From positions 21,905-85,904 of the forward strand of contig PBWR01000012.1 of assembly GCA_002727315.1 (NCBI GenBank): a stretch of DNA of 64,000 bases, read 5' to 3'. Under the pieces are notes generated by a model, which was not told the DNA's origin, did no database searches, and saw nothing but the letters and a program-made list of their open reading frames with translations. Shown in pieces: positions 50,058 through 58,488 of the stretch. The position numbers and the translations under genes were made by a program. The stretch is from Alphaproteobacteria bacterium. Its GTDB lineage: Bacteria > Pseudomonadota > Alphaproteobacteria > UBA6615. Every line of letters begins with the position of its first letter. Within the stretch, counting starts at the first letter, position 1.

Positions 50058-51709
50058 CCGAACAGCCCGTGCAGGAACCAGCGTGGCGTGGCCGGGGCAC
50101 AATCCGGCGAGCCACGGTCATAGAGTCCTTCGCGGTAGAGCCAGAAACGCTGTCCGTCAGCATCCTCCACCCGATAATAGTCGCGGGTATCCGCGTCGAG
50201 GACGGTTGTGCCGGTGTCGGCGGGTGCGCGCCACCATTCGGGCTCGATCCGTTCCGGCCCCTCGGCGCGGGTGATCCGGTGCAGGCGGCCGCGCCAGCGG
50301 AACATCACGGGCGGATCGTCGGGTACGGGGGCGATCGCCTCGACGGGTTCGGGCCGGGCCAGCAGGCGTGGCGGGCGCGGTTGCGGCGGCTGCCAGCCTT
50401 CCGTCGGCGATTTACCCCGTTCTTTCAGGGCCGGGACGCTTGCCTGCACCCGTTCGGGTAGGTGGGTCTCGTGAGCCGCGAAACGCATCACATTGTCGGC
50501 GCCGAGGCGACCGGAAAGCCGGTCGATCAGGCGTTCCAGCGCGGCGGGTTCGGCATCGCGGCTGTTGTCGAGGGAGACCTGGGCGGCGCGCAGGGGGTCG
50601 GTTCTGGTCGCGGCCAGGGTCAGAGTCTCGATCATGGCCTCGGCGGCCGCGCTGAGGGGATCGGGCGCCGATGTGGGCGGCTCGGGCAGGCGTTCGAGCT
50701 GTTCGGCGAGCAACCGCATCAGATGATCGGGCTCGCGGCTGGCACGACTGGTGCCGGCGGTCAGCGTGTCGACCCGGCCGCCGACCCGGTACAGACAAAG
50801 TTCCAGCCGCCGGGCGCCCCGTTCGGCACGGGCCAGCCGGTTGCACAGGGCCTCGAGCAGGTTGCGGGCCGCTGCCGCAATATCCTCCTCGCGCCCCAGC
50901 ACCTCGGGGAACGCGGTGCGCAGGCGCCAGACCGGGGCCGGTGCGTGCGGCGAGATGGGCTCGTCGATCCGGCCGAGTGCCTGGTCCAGACGGCGGGCGG
51001 GTAGTTCGCCGAAGCGGCGAGTCAGTCCGGCTCGTGGCAAGTCCGCCAGATCGCCGATATCGCGCAGGCCCAGCCGGTCAAGGCCATCGAGCATATCCGG
51101 CGGCAGACGCAGGGCGGCCGTGGGGAAGGCGGCGATGGCGGGCGCGTGCCCGCCGGCCGGCAGGATCACCGTGCGGGACTTGCCGGGTTTCCCGAACCGC
51201 GCCGCCGCCCAGGCCGCCCCAGCCGTGTCGGCCAGCCCGGCCCGGGCGGTGTAGCCGATGGCCGTGAGCCGCCCGGTGAGATCGTCGAGCATCGCGGCCT
51301 CGCCGCCGAACAGATGGGCGCAGCCCGACACGTCGAGCCAGAGCCCGACCGCACCCCCAGTCTCAAGGCCCGAGGCCGCGGTCCACGGGGTATAGCGGGT
51401 GGCCCAGCCGGCGAGCGCTTCCAGCGCCGCGGTGTCTCCATCGGGGTCGGCATCGTGCACCACGACCGCCGGCTCCAGTGCGCGGGCATCGGCCAGGGAT
51501 TGCCCCGGGGACAGGCCGGCCTTCTGGGCCGCCAGTGTCACCGCGGTAAGGCGCACCGCGCCACCCTCGGGCATGGCCATGACGAGCACCGGTTCCGTTG
51601 CCGGTTTAGGCGGTTTGCCGGGTTTCCAACGCAATCCGGATTGCGGCCGCCCCCTGATCCGCCTCAGGCAACGGTCGGTCGCGAAGCGGGGGAACCACAG
51701 CGAAACCAT
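50054..51709 (-). CDS. imuB: ImuB, DNA polymerase Y-family protein
   Basis: MVSLWFPRFATDRCLRRIRG ... GLWLDVSGCAHLFGGEAAMLDDLTGRLTAIGYTARAGLADTAGAAWAAARF; between imuA and dnaE2. Confidence 0.9.
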   Translation of the reverse strand: MVSLWFPRFATDRCLRRIRGRPQSGLRWKPGKPPKPATEPVLVMAMPEGGAVRLTAVTLAAQKAGLSPGQSLADARALEPAVVVHDADPDGDTAALEALAGWATRYTPWTAASGLETGGAVGLWLDVSGCAHLFGGEAAMLDDLTGRLTAIGYTARAGLADTAGAAWAAARFGKPGKSRTVILPAGGHAPAIAAFPTAALRLPPDMLDGLDRLGLRDIGDLADLPRAGLTRRFGELPARRLDQALGRIDEPISPHAPAPVWRLRTAFPEVLGREEDIAAAARNLLEALCNRLARAERGARRLELCLYRVGGRVDTLTAGTSRASREPDHLMRLLAEQLERLPEPPTSAPDPLSAAAEAMIETLTLAATRTDPLRAAQVSLDNSRDAEPAALERLIDRLSGRLGADNVMRFAAHETHLPERVQASVPALKERGKSPTEGWQPPQPRPPRLLARPEPVEAIAPVPDDPPVMFRWRGRLHRITRAEGPERIEPEWWRAPADTGTTVLDADTRDYYRVEDADGQRFWLYREGLYDRGSPDCAPATPRWFLHGLFG

Positions 51710-52469
51710 CCGCCGCGTCGTGATCTTCGTTTGCGTCATCTTTCCATTCCAGTTGCCAGGTTTTCGGTTGTCCGCCGCGGGCGCGCACAAGCTCCGCCCG
51801 CCAACGTGCTGGCCCCGGCAGGTTCGTGATCTTGGCCCCGGCCACGTGTGCCGGCCCGCTGGGCAGGGCGGTGATGCGCCAGCGGCTGACGCTCGCCGTT
51901 GGGGGCAGGGCACCTTCATCCTTGCGCAGCAGAAGCCCCAATCCGCCACCGGCCTCGGCCGCGAGCTGCAGGCGCCGACTGGCGGTGAGATCGAGATCCT
52001 CGATTTCCGCACACACAATCCCGACGGCGGTGGCGCGTAGGGCTTCTTCCATGGCCCACAGGGCGGTGGCGGCGAATTCGCTGCCGATCGGAACACGCAC
52101 CGCAATCAGATGGGCGGGATCGAGGCCGAAGGCAGTTAGCCCCGGGCCGTACAGGCTCTCGCGGGCGTCGCTGCGCGGCGCGATCCAGACGATGGGGCTG
52201 GCGCGCGCGACCTGGGCCCGTCCGGCGAGCGCGGCGGCGAAGCTGGTGATGGCGCCGTTCAGACAGCCGGTTTTGCTGTTCGTCCGGGGGTCGCCGTCGA
52301 GAATCTCATGTACGGCGCCGCCCGCCAGCCCGCCCCAGGGCAGATGGTCGTCGATGTGGGGCAGGCCGAAGGCCAGGTGATCGCCGGTGTGCGGACTCCC
52401 GGTGCCGTCGCGTTCGATTGCGGCGATGCGGCTGCGCAGCCGCTGGAGGAGCAGGGGGTTCGCCGGCAC
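51606..52469 (-). CDS. imuA: ImuA (SulA/RecA-like mutasome protein), GTG start proposed
   Basis: LAFGLPHIDDHLPWGGLAGGAVHEILDGD ... IVWIAPRSDARESLYGPGLTAFGLDPAHLIAVR; upstream of imuB. Confidence 0.88.
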   Translation of the reverse strand: MPANPLLLQRLRSRIAAIERDGTGSPHTGDHLAFGLPHIDDHLPWGGLAGGAVHEILDGDPRTNSKTGCLNGAITSFAAALAGRAQVARASPIVWIAPRSDARESLYGPGLTAFGLDPAHLIAVRVPIGSEFAATALWAMEEALRATAVGIVCAEIEDLDLTASRRLQLAAEAGGGLGLLLRKDEGALPPTASVSRWRITALPSGPAHVAGAKITNLPGPARWRAELVRARGGQPKTWQLEWKDDANEDHDAADGFAVVPPLRDRPLPEADQGAAAIRIALETRQTA

Positions 52470-52495
52470 TGGTTGGTTCTCTCGTTTTGCTGAAT

Positions 52496-52510
52496 GTTCC
52501 TTTTTTGTTC
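52496..52510. promoter_or_regulatory. LexA (SOS) box, alphaproteobacterial GTTC-N7-GTTC
   Basis: GTTC CTTTTTT GTTC, 27 bp upstream of the proposed imuA GTG. Confidence 0.85.
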
Positions 52511-52596
52511 TATTTTGCGGAAGTGCAGGAGTCAAAGCCGAGTGCAGGTGTTGCAGCCCACACAATCGTGACACCCCGAACGCCGGGAACCTGAGC

Positions 52597-52877
52597 ATGA
52601 TGGGATGTTTCAGTACATCAGGGCATGGGATAACGGGGCTTCGGAAAATCGCGGGAATCGTGCTGGCCGGGCTGCTGCTCGCACCGGCGGCAACGGCGTC
52701 GGCCGAACCGTTCCAGTGGATCCGGATCGGAGATGCCGACGGTAACTGGCGCGGTTTCCTGACCGTTGTCTTCGATCCCCGATCGACCCGTTCACCGCCT
52801 TAGACTATGTGGAACTCAGCCTCGATGCCGGCGTGTCGGCGGAATTGGACGCGCCGGAAATCGTGCCAATTCGTTAA
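52597..52877 (+). pseudogene. Frameshifted small secreted protein gene
   Basis: MMGCFSTSGHGITGLRKIAGIVLAGLLLAPAATASAEPFQWIRIGDADGNWRGFLTVVFDP, then another frame IDPFTALDYVELSLDAGVSAELDAPEIVPIR-stop. Confidence 0.5.
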
Positions 52878-52903
52878 ACCGGCAACGGATAATTTCCCAA
52901 AAG

Positions 52904-52980
52904 CGTCATGCCTCGACTTGATCCGGGCATCCATGTCCGGGACAGTGCATGGGATGCGCGGGTCGAGCCCGCGCATGACG
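52904..52980. repeat. Palindromic repeat element (CGTCATG...CATGACG)
   Basis: 77 bp with imperfect 29-nt inverted arms: CGTCATGCCTCGACTTGATCCGGGCATCC / GGATGCGCGGGTCGAGCCCGCGCATGACG (22/29). Confidence 0.88.
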
Positions 52981-53001
52981 GCAGAGTTCGGGGGACTCAG
53001 C

Positions 53002-53283
53002 GTGCTCTATTTCGTCTACAGGGTGGACAAGCCCGGAACGCCCGATCTTCGGATGAAAATCCGCCCGGCGCACATAGAGTATGCCGAGGATCTCGGCGAC
53101 ACCTTGTACTCTGCCGGTCCGTCTTTCGACGATGAGGGCAATATGAACGGCAGTGTCTGGATCGTCGAAGCCGGGAGCAGGGCGGAGGCCGAGGCGATCA
53201 CCGCGGCCGATCCCTATGAAAAGGTCGATTTGTTCGAGACCAAGATCGTTCGCCGCTTCGAACGCACCGCCGGCACGGCCTAG
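53002..53283 (+). CDS. YciI family protein, GTG start
   Basis: VLYFVYRVDKPGTPDLRMKIRPAHIEYAEDLGDTLYSAGPSFDDEGNMNGSVWIVEAGSRAEAEAITAADPYEKVDLFE. Confidence 0.88.
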   Translation: MLYFVYRVDKPGTPDLRMKIRPAHIEYAEDLGDTLYSAGPSFDDEGNMNGSVWIVEAGSRAEAEAITAADPYEKVDLFETKIVRRFERTAGTA

Positions 53284-53298
53284 GCGGGGAAACACAAG

Positions 53299-53360
53299 GG
53301 CCTCATACTTCGTCAGGCTCAGCATGAGGCCTCACCCTGAGCTTGACGAAGGGCGAGGCC
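53299..53360. repeat. Palindromic repeat element (GGCCTC...GAGGCC)
   Basis: 62 bp; arms GGCCTCATACTTCGTCAGGCTCAG and CTGAGCTTGACGAAGGGCGAGGCC match 20/24 as inverted repeats. Confidence 0.88.
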
Positions 53361-53377
53361 GGGAGAAGAGTTCACCA

Positions 53378-54565
53378 ATGTTTATCGCCACCAAGGACAA
53401 GGCACTTCAGACCACGACGACGGGGGCGTTGCCCCGGCCGTCCTGGTACACGGAAAACCTGCGCGGCGTGCCGCTGTCGACCGGCTTCGCACACCGTGCC
53501 TACCGCGAACAGCATTTCGATTGCCTGGCCTGTCACACCGCGGCCCAGAACCGAGCCGGGATCGACATCATGGTCGACGGCGACACCCGCCTGGACGATG
53601 ACGTGGCCGGCCGTAGCTGGGTCTCCTACGCCTATGAGCGTATCGAGGGGATCGGCCCGCCCGAGGTCGCGGTGCAGCCCTATGCCGCCATGGCCGACAA
53701 GGGGCCGGGGGATCTCATTTGGGAGGTCATTGAGACTCGCCTGACTCCTAATGTGGAAGGACCGATCGGCAAGACCTCATTGCAACTCGACCGGGCCTAC
53801 AAGGCCATGGCCGGGATGACCGACAAGCCCGTGAAGATCGGCTCGATCTCGGCCCAGGTGATCAGCCACATGGTCAACAATGTTCATTACGCCGAGCGGT
53901 TCGAACTCCTGATGGCATTGTCGGAGGCCTTCAACGCCGAATACCACGCGCTGGCCGATGCCGGAGCACCACTGGTCCAGATCGAGGAACCCTCGATCCA
54001 TCAGTCCATGCAGGTGCCCGGGCAGGAGGTTTCGGCCGAACAATATGTCGAGGCGTTCAACCGCGAGGTCGCAGGCCTGCGCGACAAGACCGAGGTCTGG
54101 TGTCACACCTGCTGGGGCTCGCCAGCGGCGCAGAAGATGTTCTCCGAACACGCCTCCTACGAACGCGCGCTGCCCTATCTCGACCAGCTCGATATCGATG
54201 TACTGACGCTGGAGGCGGCGACCAACAACGGCATGGACCTCGAGCATTACGGGAAGCTGATTTCCAAGGACAAGAAGATCGCGCTCGGCGTCATCAGCCA
54301 CCGCACGCTCCAGATCGAGCGGCCCGAGGAGGTGGCCGACCTGATCCGGCGCGCGCTCAAGCATATCGAGCCCGAGCGACTGATCCTGTCGAGTGACTGC
54401 GGTTTCGGCCGCCAGGCCGCGAGCCGGATGCACGCCTTCTACAAGATGGTCTCGATGGTGCGCGGTGCGAACATCGTGCGCAAGGAACTCGGCCTGGATG
54501 AGGTCTATATTCCGGCAACCGATCCTCAGATTTCCATGGTTCCGGTTGCGGACGAGGGGGCTTGA
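53378..54565 (+). CDS. Cobalamin-independent methionine synthase II-like (MetE C-terminal domain family)
   Basis: TTTTGALPRPSWYTENLRGVPLSTGFAHRAYREQ ... VWCHTCWGSPA ... LILSSDCGFGRQAASRMHAFYKM. Confidence 0.88.
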   Translation: MFIATKDKALQTTTTGALPRPSWYTENLRGVPLSTGFAHRAYREQHFDCLACHTAAQNRAGIDIMVDGDTRLDDDVAGRSWVSYAYERIEGIGPPEVAVQPYAAMADKGPGDLIWEVIETRLTPNVEGPIGKTSLQLDRAYKAMAGMTDKPVKIGSISAQVISHMVNNVHYAERFELLMALSEAFNAEYHALADAGAPLVQIEEPSIHQSMQVPGQEVSAEQYVEAFNREVAGLRDKTEVWCHTCWGSPAAQKMFSEHASYERALPYLDQLDIDVLTLEAATNNGMDLEHYGKLISKDKKIALGVISHRTLQIERPEEVADLIRRALKHIEPERLILSSDCGFGRQAASRMHAFYKMVSMVRGANIVRKELGLDEVYIPATDPQISMVPVADEGA

Positions 54566-55476
54566 TGGCGAACGTCTACGCAAAGAGCCCGGGCACCCGG
54601 CCGTCGGGCAACGTCGAGACCAAGCGGCAGCGTGCGCGGCCGCGGCGCAACTTCAGGCACATCGGGGTGCGGCCCTATGCGCCCAATCTGGGCGCCGAGG
54701 TGCGCGGGATCGACCTGGCCGACGGGCTGACGGACGAACAGTTCGAGGAGGTCCATCAGGCCTTCCTCGATAATCAGGTGCTGTTCTTCAAGGAACAGTC
54801 GCCGATTGCGCCGGAGACCCAGATCGCCATCGGCGAAAGGTTCGGCGATTTGCATTTCCATCCCGGAAATCCTGGAAAGGACGGCTATCCCGCGATCATA
54901 GAGATCCATTCTCACGCGGATTCGAAGATGGCCAACGGCGAATACTGGCATTCCGATGTGTCGTGCGACGAATTGCCGCCGCTGGGAACCATGCTGCAGC
55001 TCCATGTTTTGCCGGAAAGCGGCGGGGACACCATGTTCGCCGACAGCTATGCCGCCTGGGAGGCGCTGTCGGAACCGCTACGCGCCATGCTCGACGGACT
55101 GCACGCCAAACATGATGGCGAGCATATCTACCGCGGTCGCTACGCGAACTTCGGGGTTGATGACGAAGGCAAGGTCTATCCTTCCGCCGTGCACCCGATC
55201 ACACGCACCCATCCCGAAACCGGGCGCAAGGCGCTTTACGTGAATCGGGGGTTCACGACAGGCATTGAGGAACTCGAGCCCGACGAGAGCGAGGCCCTGC
55301 TCGAATTCCTCTTCGAGCATGCCGAGAAGATCGACTTCCAGATCCGCTATCGCTGGGAGCTGAACGACATGGCGTTCTGGGACAATCGCTGCGTGATGCA
55401 CCGGGCGCTGTGGGATTACTGGCCCGCCGCGCGCAAGGGCCACCGGGTCACCATCAAGGGCGACAAACCCGTCTAG
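54565..55476 (+). CDS. TauD/TfdA family Fe(II)/2-oxoglutarate dioxygenase
   Basis: RHIGVRPYAPNLGAEVRGIDLADGLTDEQFEEVHQAFLDNQVLFFKEQ ... YWHSDVSCDELPPLGTMLQ ... DNRCVMHRALWDY. Confidence 0.93.
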   Translation: MANVYAKSPGTRPSGNVETKRQRARPRRNFRHIGVRPYAPNLGAEVRGIDLADGLTDEQFEEVHQAFLDNQVLFFKEQSPIAPETQIAIGERFGDLHFHPGNPGKDGYPAIIEIHSHADSKMANGEYWHSDVSCDELPPLGTMLQLHVLPESGGDTMFADSYAAWEALSEPLRAMLDGLHAKHDGEHIYRGRYANFGVDDEGKVYPSAVHPITRTHPETGRKALYVNRGFTTGIEELEPDESEALLEFLFEHAEKIDFQIRYRWELNDMAFWDNRCVMHRALWDYWPAARKGHRVTIKGDKPV

Positions 55477-56906
55477 AGCAGATTTCGGACGCCACTGGAG
55501 GCCGGGATTTCGCTGCCCGTGACATAGGCCTCGTGGTTGGTGTCGATCTTGGCCTTGTCGTACAGGTAGTTGACCATCATGCCGGCCGACTGGGTCATGC
55601 CGCGGTCGGACCGATCGGCCAGCCAGTTGATGCGCTCGACCTGGGCGCCGTTGCTGAGATGGAAATGGGCCACGGAATCGAATGCGGTTCCCGTCGATTC
55701 CCGGCGCTGATACAGCAGATATCCGGCCACCAGGTGTTCCAGCACGGGCTTCAGAACGTCGACAATCTCCTCGTTCTGGTCCCAGTGCTTGCGATCCAGT
55801 AAGGCCGGCAGCAATTGAGAATCGTCGGTCGTCTCGCCCGCAATCGCGCGCAAAGCGGCTTCCTGCTCGTGGTTGAGCAGTTCCGTGCTCTCGTTCAGCC
55901 GGCCGTCGAGCCAGCGCCGGAAACCCGGGACCGGCGACAGGGTGGCGAAGGTCTTGATGTTCGGCAGTTCGTGGGAGAGATGCTCGACCACCCGCTTGAT
56001 CAGGAAATCGCCGAAACTGACGCCGGACAACCCCGGCTGGGCGTTCGAAATCGAGTAGAAGATGGCCGTATCGGCCTTTTCGGCGTCTTGGATCGGTGCG
56101 TTTTCGTCGAGGAGTTCCTGCACATTGCCGGCGATCCCGTTCACCAGCGCAACTTCCACGAATATCAGCGGTTCATCGTGCATGGAGGGGTGGAAAAACG
56201 CATAAAACCGGCGATCGGAGTCGAGTCGATTTTTGAGGTCGGCCCAGGACTGGATTTCATGCACCGCCTCGTACTCGATCAGCTTTTCCAGCAGATCGGC
56301 CGGTGCGTTCCACGTAATCTGGCGCAATTCCAGGAATCCGGCGTCGAACCAGCCCGACAGGAGGTATTTTAATTCGGCGTCCAGCGGGGCCAGCTCGGGG
56401 TTGTCGCGAAGCAGGCCGCGCAGATCGGCCCGCATATCCACCAGAAACTTAATTCCGTATTTTAAACCGTTGAATTGACGCAGTAATGTCATCCGCGGAG
56501 AGAAGAGGCCTTCGCGCAGTTTCTCGATCGCTCGCGAATAGGCGCGCGGATCGTCCGCGTTCTCGCGAACGGCATCCATGGCCTCGTTCAGGTGCGAGGG
56601 TTCGATACCGTATTCATCGGTCAGAAGGCGCAGGAAACGAACCCGGCCTTCATCGTTAAAATCCAGGTAACACCGGCCGAGTTCGGCCGCATTGGCGCGG
56701 GCCGAAGCCTCGCCGCCGCGCCCGGACAGGCTCGCGTCGATGCGCTGCTGCAGACGTGCGAGGTCGTCGTCGGGCAGATCGGGGCTGACATTCAGGTCAG
56801 ACCGGTTGGTCAGGCTTGTCGCGCCGTCCACGACGTCTCTCAGGGCGCGCTTCAGCAGTCCGCGCGTGCGGCCGAGAATTCCCGGAGAAACTGTGGTATC
56901 CGACAT
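55473..56906 (-). CDS. Malonyl-CoA decarboxylase
   Basis: LQRIDASLSGRGGEASARANAAELGRCYLDFNDEGRVRFLRLLTDEYG ... FYSISNAQPGLSGVSFGDFLIKRVVEHL ... FATLSPVPGFRRWLDGRL. Confidence 0.92.
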   Translation of the reverse strand: MSDTTVSPGILGRTRGLLKRALRDVVDGATSLTNRSDLNVSPDLPDDDLARLQQRIDASLSGRGGEASARANAAELGRCYLDFNDEGRVRFLRLLTDEYGIEPSHLNEAMDAVRENADDPRAYSRAIEKLREGLFSPRMTLLRQFNGLKYGIKFLVDMRADLRGLLRDNPELAPLDAELKYLLSGWFDAGFLELRQITWNAPADLLEKLIEYEAVHEIQSWADLKNRLDSDRRFYAFFHPSMHDEPLIFVEVALVNGIAGNVQELLDENAPIQDAEKADTAIFYSISNAQPGLSGVSFGDFLIKRVVEHLSHELPNIKTFATLSPVPGFRRWLDGRLNESTELLNHEQEAALRAIAGETTDDSQLLPALLDRKHWDQNEEIVDVLKPVLEHLVAGYLLYQRRESTGTAFDSVAHFHLSNGAQVERINWLADRSDRGMTQSAGMMVNYLYDKAKIDTNHEAYVTGSEIPASSGVRNLL

Positions 56907-57054
56907 GATGCGAGAGAATTTGGCTTTCAAAGGGTAGGTAAGCAAGCCGCGAGATACGAAATTTTTGTGACGCTGACGTGATTTCCGGGCATTCCGGCCC
57001 ATAATCGTTGCCGGAACATGGATGGAATCGAGGCACCGAAAGGGAGAGAGTTTG

Positions 57055-57756
57055 ATGGCGGTTAAGGAAGTAGCCCTGATTGTGGGGGCCGGTGAGGGAT
57101 TGAGCGGATCGTTTGCGCGTTTGTGTGCCAGCCAGGGCATGGACGTGGCCCTGGGCGCGCGAAACCCCGACAAACTGACGGATTTGTGCGCCGAAACCGG
57201 TGCGGGTGCCCATCAATGCGACGTTGTCGACGGGGCATCGGTCGATGCGATGTTCGACGCGGTCGTTGCGGAGAAGGGCATTCCGGACCTGGTGGTCTAC
57301 AACCCGAGTGCCCGGGCGCGCGGCCCGATCACGGAACTGGACCGGGAAGATTTCAAGAATGCGGTGCTGATCACGGCCTATGGCGGCTTTGTTGTCGGCC
57401 AGAAGGCCGCGCAACTGATGCTCGAGCGCGGCAGCGGCACGATCCTGTTCACCGGCGCATCGGCAAGCGTGAAGGGCTATCCCAATTCTTCGTCCTTCGC
57501 GATGGGCAAGTTCGGCCTCCGTGGGCTGGCGCAATCCATGGCCCGCGAGCTGCACCCCCAGAACATCCATATCGGCCACTTCGTGATCGACGGCGGGATC
57601 GTCAAGAAATCGGGCGATGACCGAGCGGCCGCGCGCGGCGAGGACGGAATGCTCGATCCCGATGCGATTGCGGCAAGCTACCTGCAATTCCACCGGCAAC
57701 ATCGTAGCGCCTGGTCCTGGGAACTCGAAGTGCGTCCCTGGGTCGAGAAATTCTAG
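57055..57756 (+). CDS. SDR family oxidoreductase
   Basis: MAVKEVALIVGAGEGLSGSFARLCASQGMDVALGARNPDKL. Confidence 0.87.
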   Translation: MAVKEVALIVGAGEGLSGSFARLCASQGMDVALGARNPDKLTDLCAETGAGAHQCDVVDGASVDAMFDAVVAEKGIPDLVVYNPSARARGPITELDREDFKNAVLITAYGGFVVGQKAAQLMLERGSGTILFTGASASVKGYPNSSSFAMGKFGLRGLAQSMARELHPQNIHIGHFVIDGGIVKKSGDDRAAARGEDGMLDPDAIAASYLQFHRQHRSAWSWELEVRPWVEKF

Positions 57757-57764
57757 GCGTTCCG

Positions 57765-58049
57765 GTGCGAAAACCACTGCTGCGCGGGCTCAGGGCCGCC
57801 GTCATGGCGGTCTTTGCCCTGATGGCGGCGGCGTTCGTTGGCCTCAGTGTTTACGCCGTGCTGCAGTTTGGCCTCTGGTGGCCGATCCTGTTCGACATCA
57901 CGGGCAACTGGCGCATGATCCTGGCGGCGGTGACCCTGCTGCCGTTCCTGTTGTTTTTCACGAAACTGAACTGGTCCCGGCCGCTCGGCTGGTTGGCTGG
58001 CTGTTTCAACCGACTGATCGAGCTGATTGACCGGGCGATTGAACGCTAG
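57765..58049 (+). CDS. Small membrane protein, hypothetical (GTG start)
   Basis: Two hydrophobic segments in 94 aa, immediately downstream of the SDR gene. Confidence 0.5.
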   Translation: MRKPLLRGLRAAVMAVFALMAAAFVGLSVYAVLQFGLWWPILFDITGNWRMILAAVTLLPFLLFFTKLNWSRPLGWLAGCFNRLIELIDRAIER

Positions 58050-58488
58050 ACAGGTTCGATGGTCCCGACGGCGAAGGCAGTCTTGAAGGTGTCGCACCAC
58101 ACGACAACGCTGCCCCAGTCATCCAGGTCTATACCCCGAGGTATTCCATACTCCTGATCGCGGGTCAGGCTCTTGAGCTTGCCCAGTGAATGGAACCTGG
58201 CAAGCACATCCTCGGGAAAAGCGGATCGGGTTCGGCCGCCAGGTTCACGAACAGGCTCGGCCCCGGCGTGATCTGCATCTCGCTCATTTGTGGATGAAGC
58301 CATAATCGCTGGATCGCGCATCCACGTTCTCGATATGGAAAACTGCCGGGGCCGCGGTGGACCGGGTCACCGTCACGAAACGTTCCCTGCGCGAGCCGCA
58401 CGACACGGGCCCGGACAGACTGAAACGCGGGAATGAAGGTTGCGGTGGCGGCCAGCAAGGCCGTGGTCACGAACTGGCGCCGCCGCAT
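58046..58488 (-). pseudogene. DM13-domain protein gene with multiple frameshifts
   Basis: MRRRQFVTTALLAATATFIPAFQSVRARVVRLAQGTFRDGDPVHRGPGSF; then EMQITPGPSLFVNLAAEPDP; then, in another frame, SLGKLKSLTRDQEYGIPRGIDLDDWGSVVVWCDTFKTAFAVGTIEPV. Confidence 0.75.
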
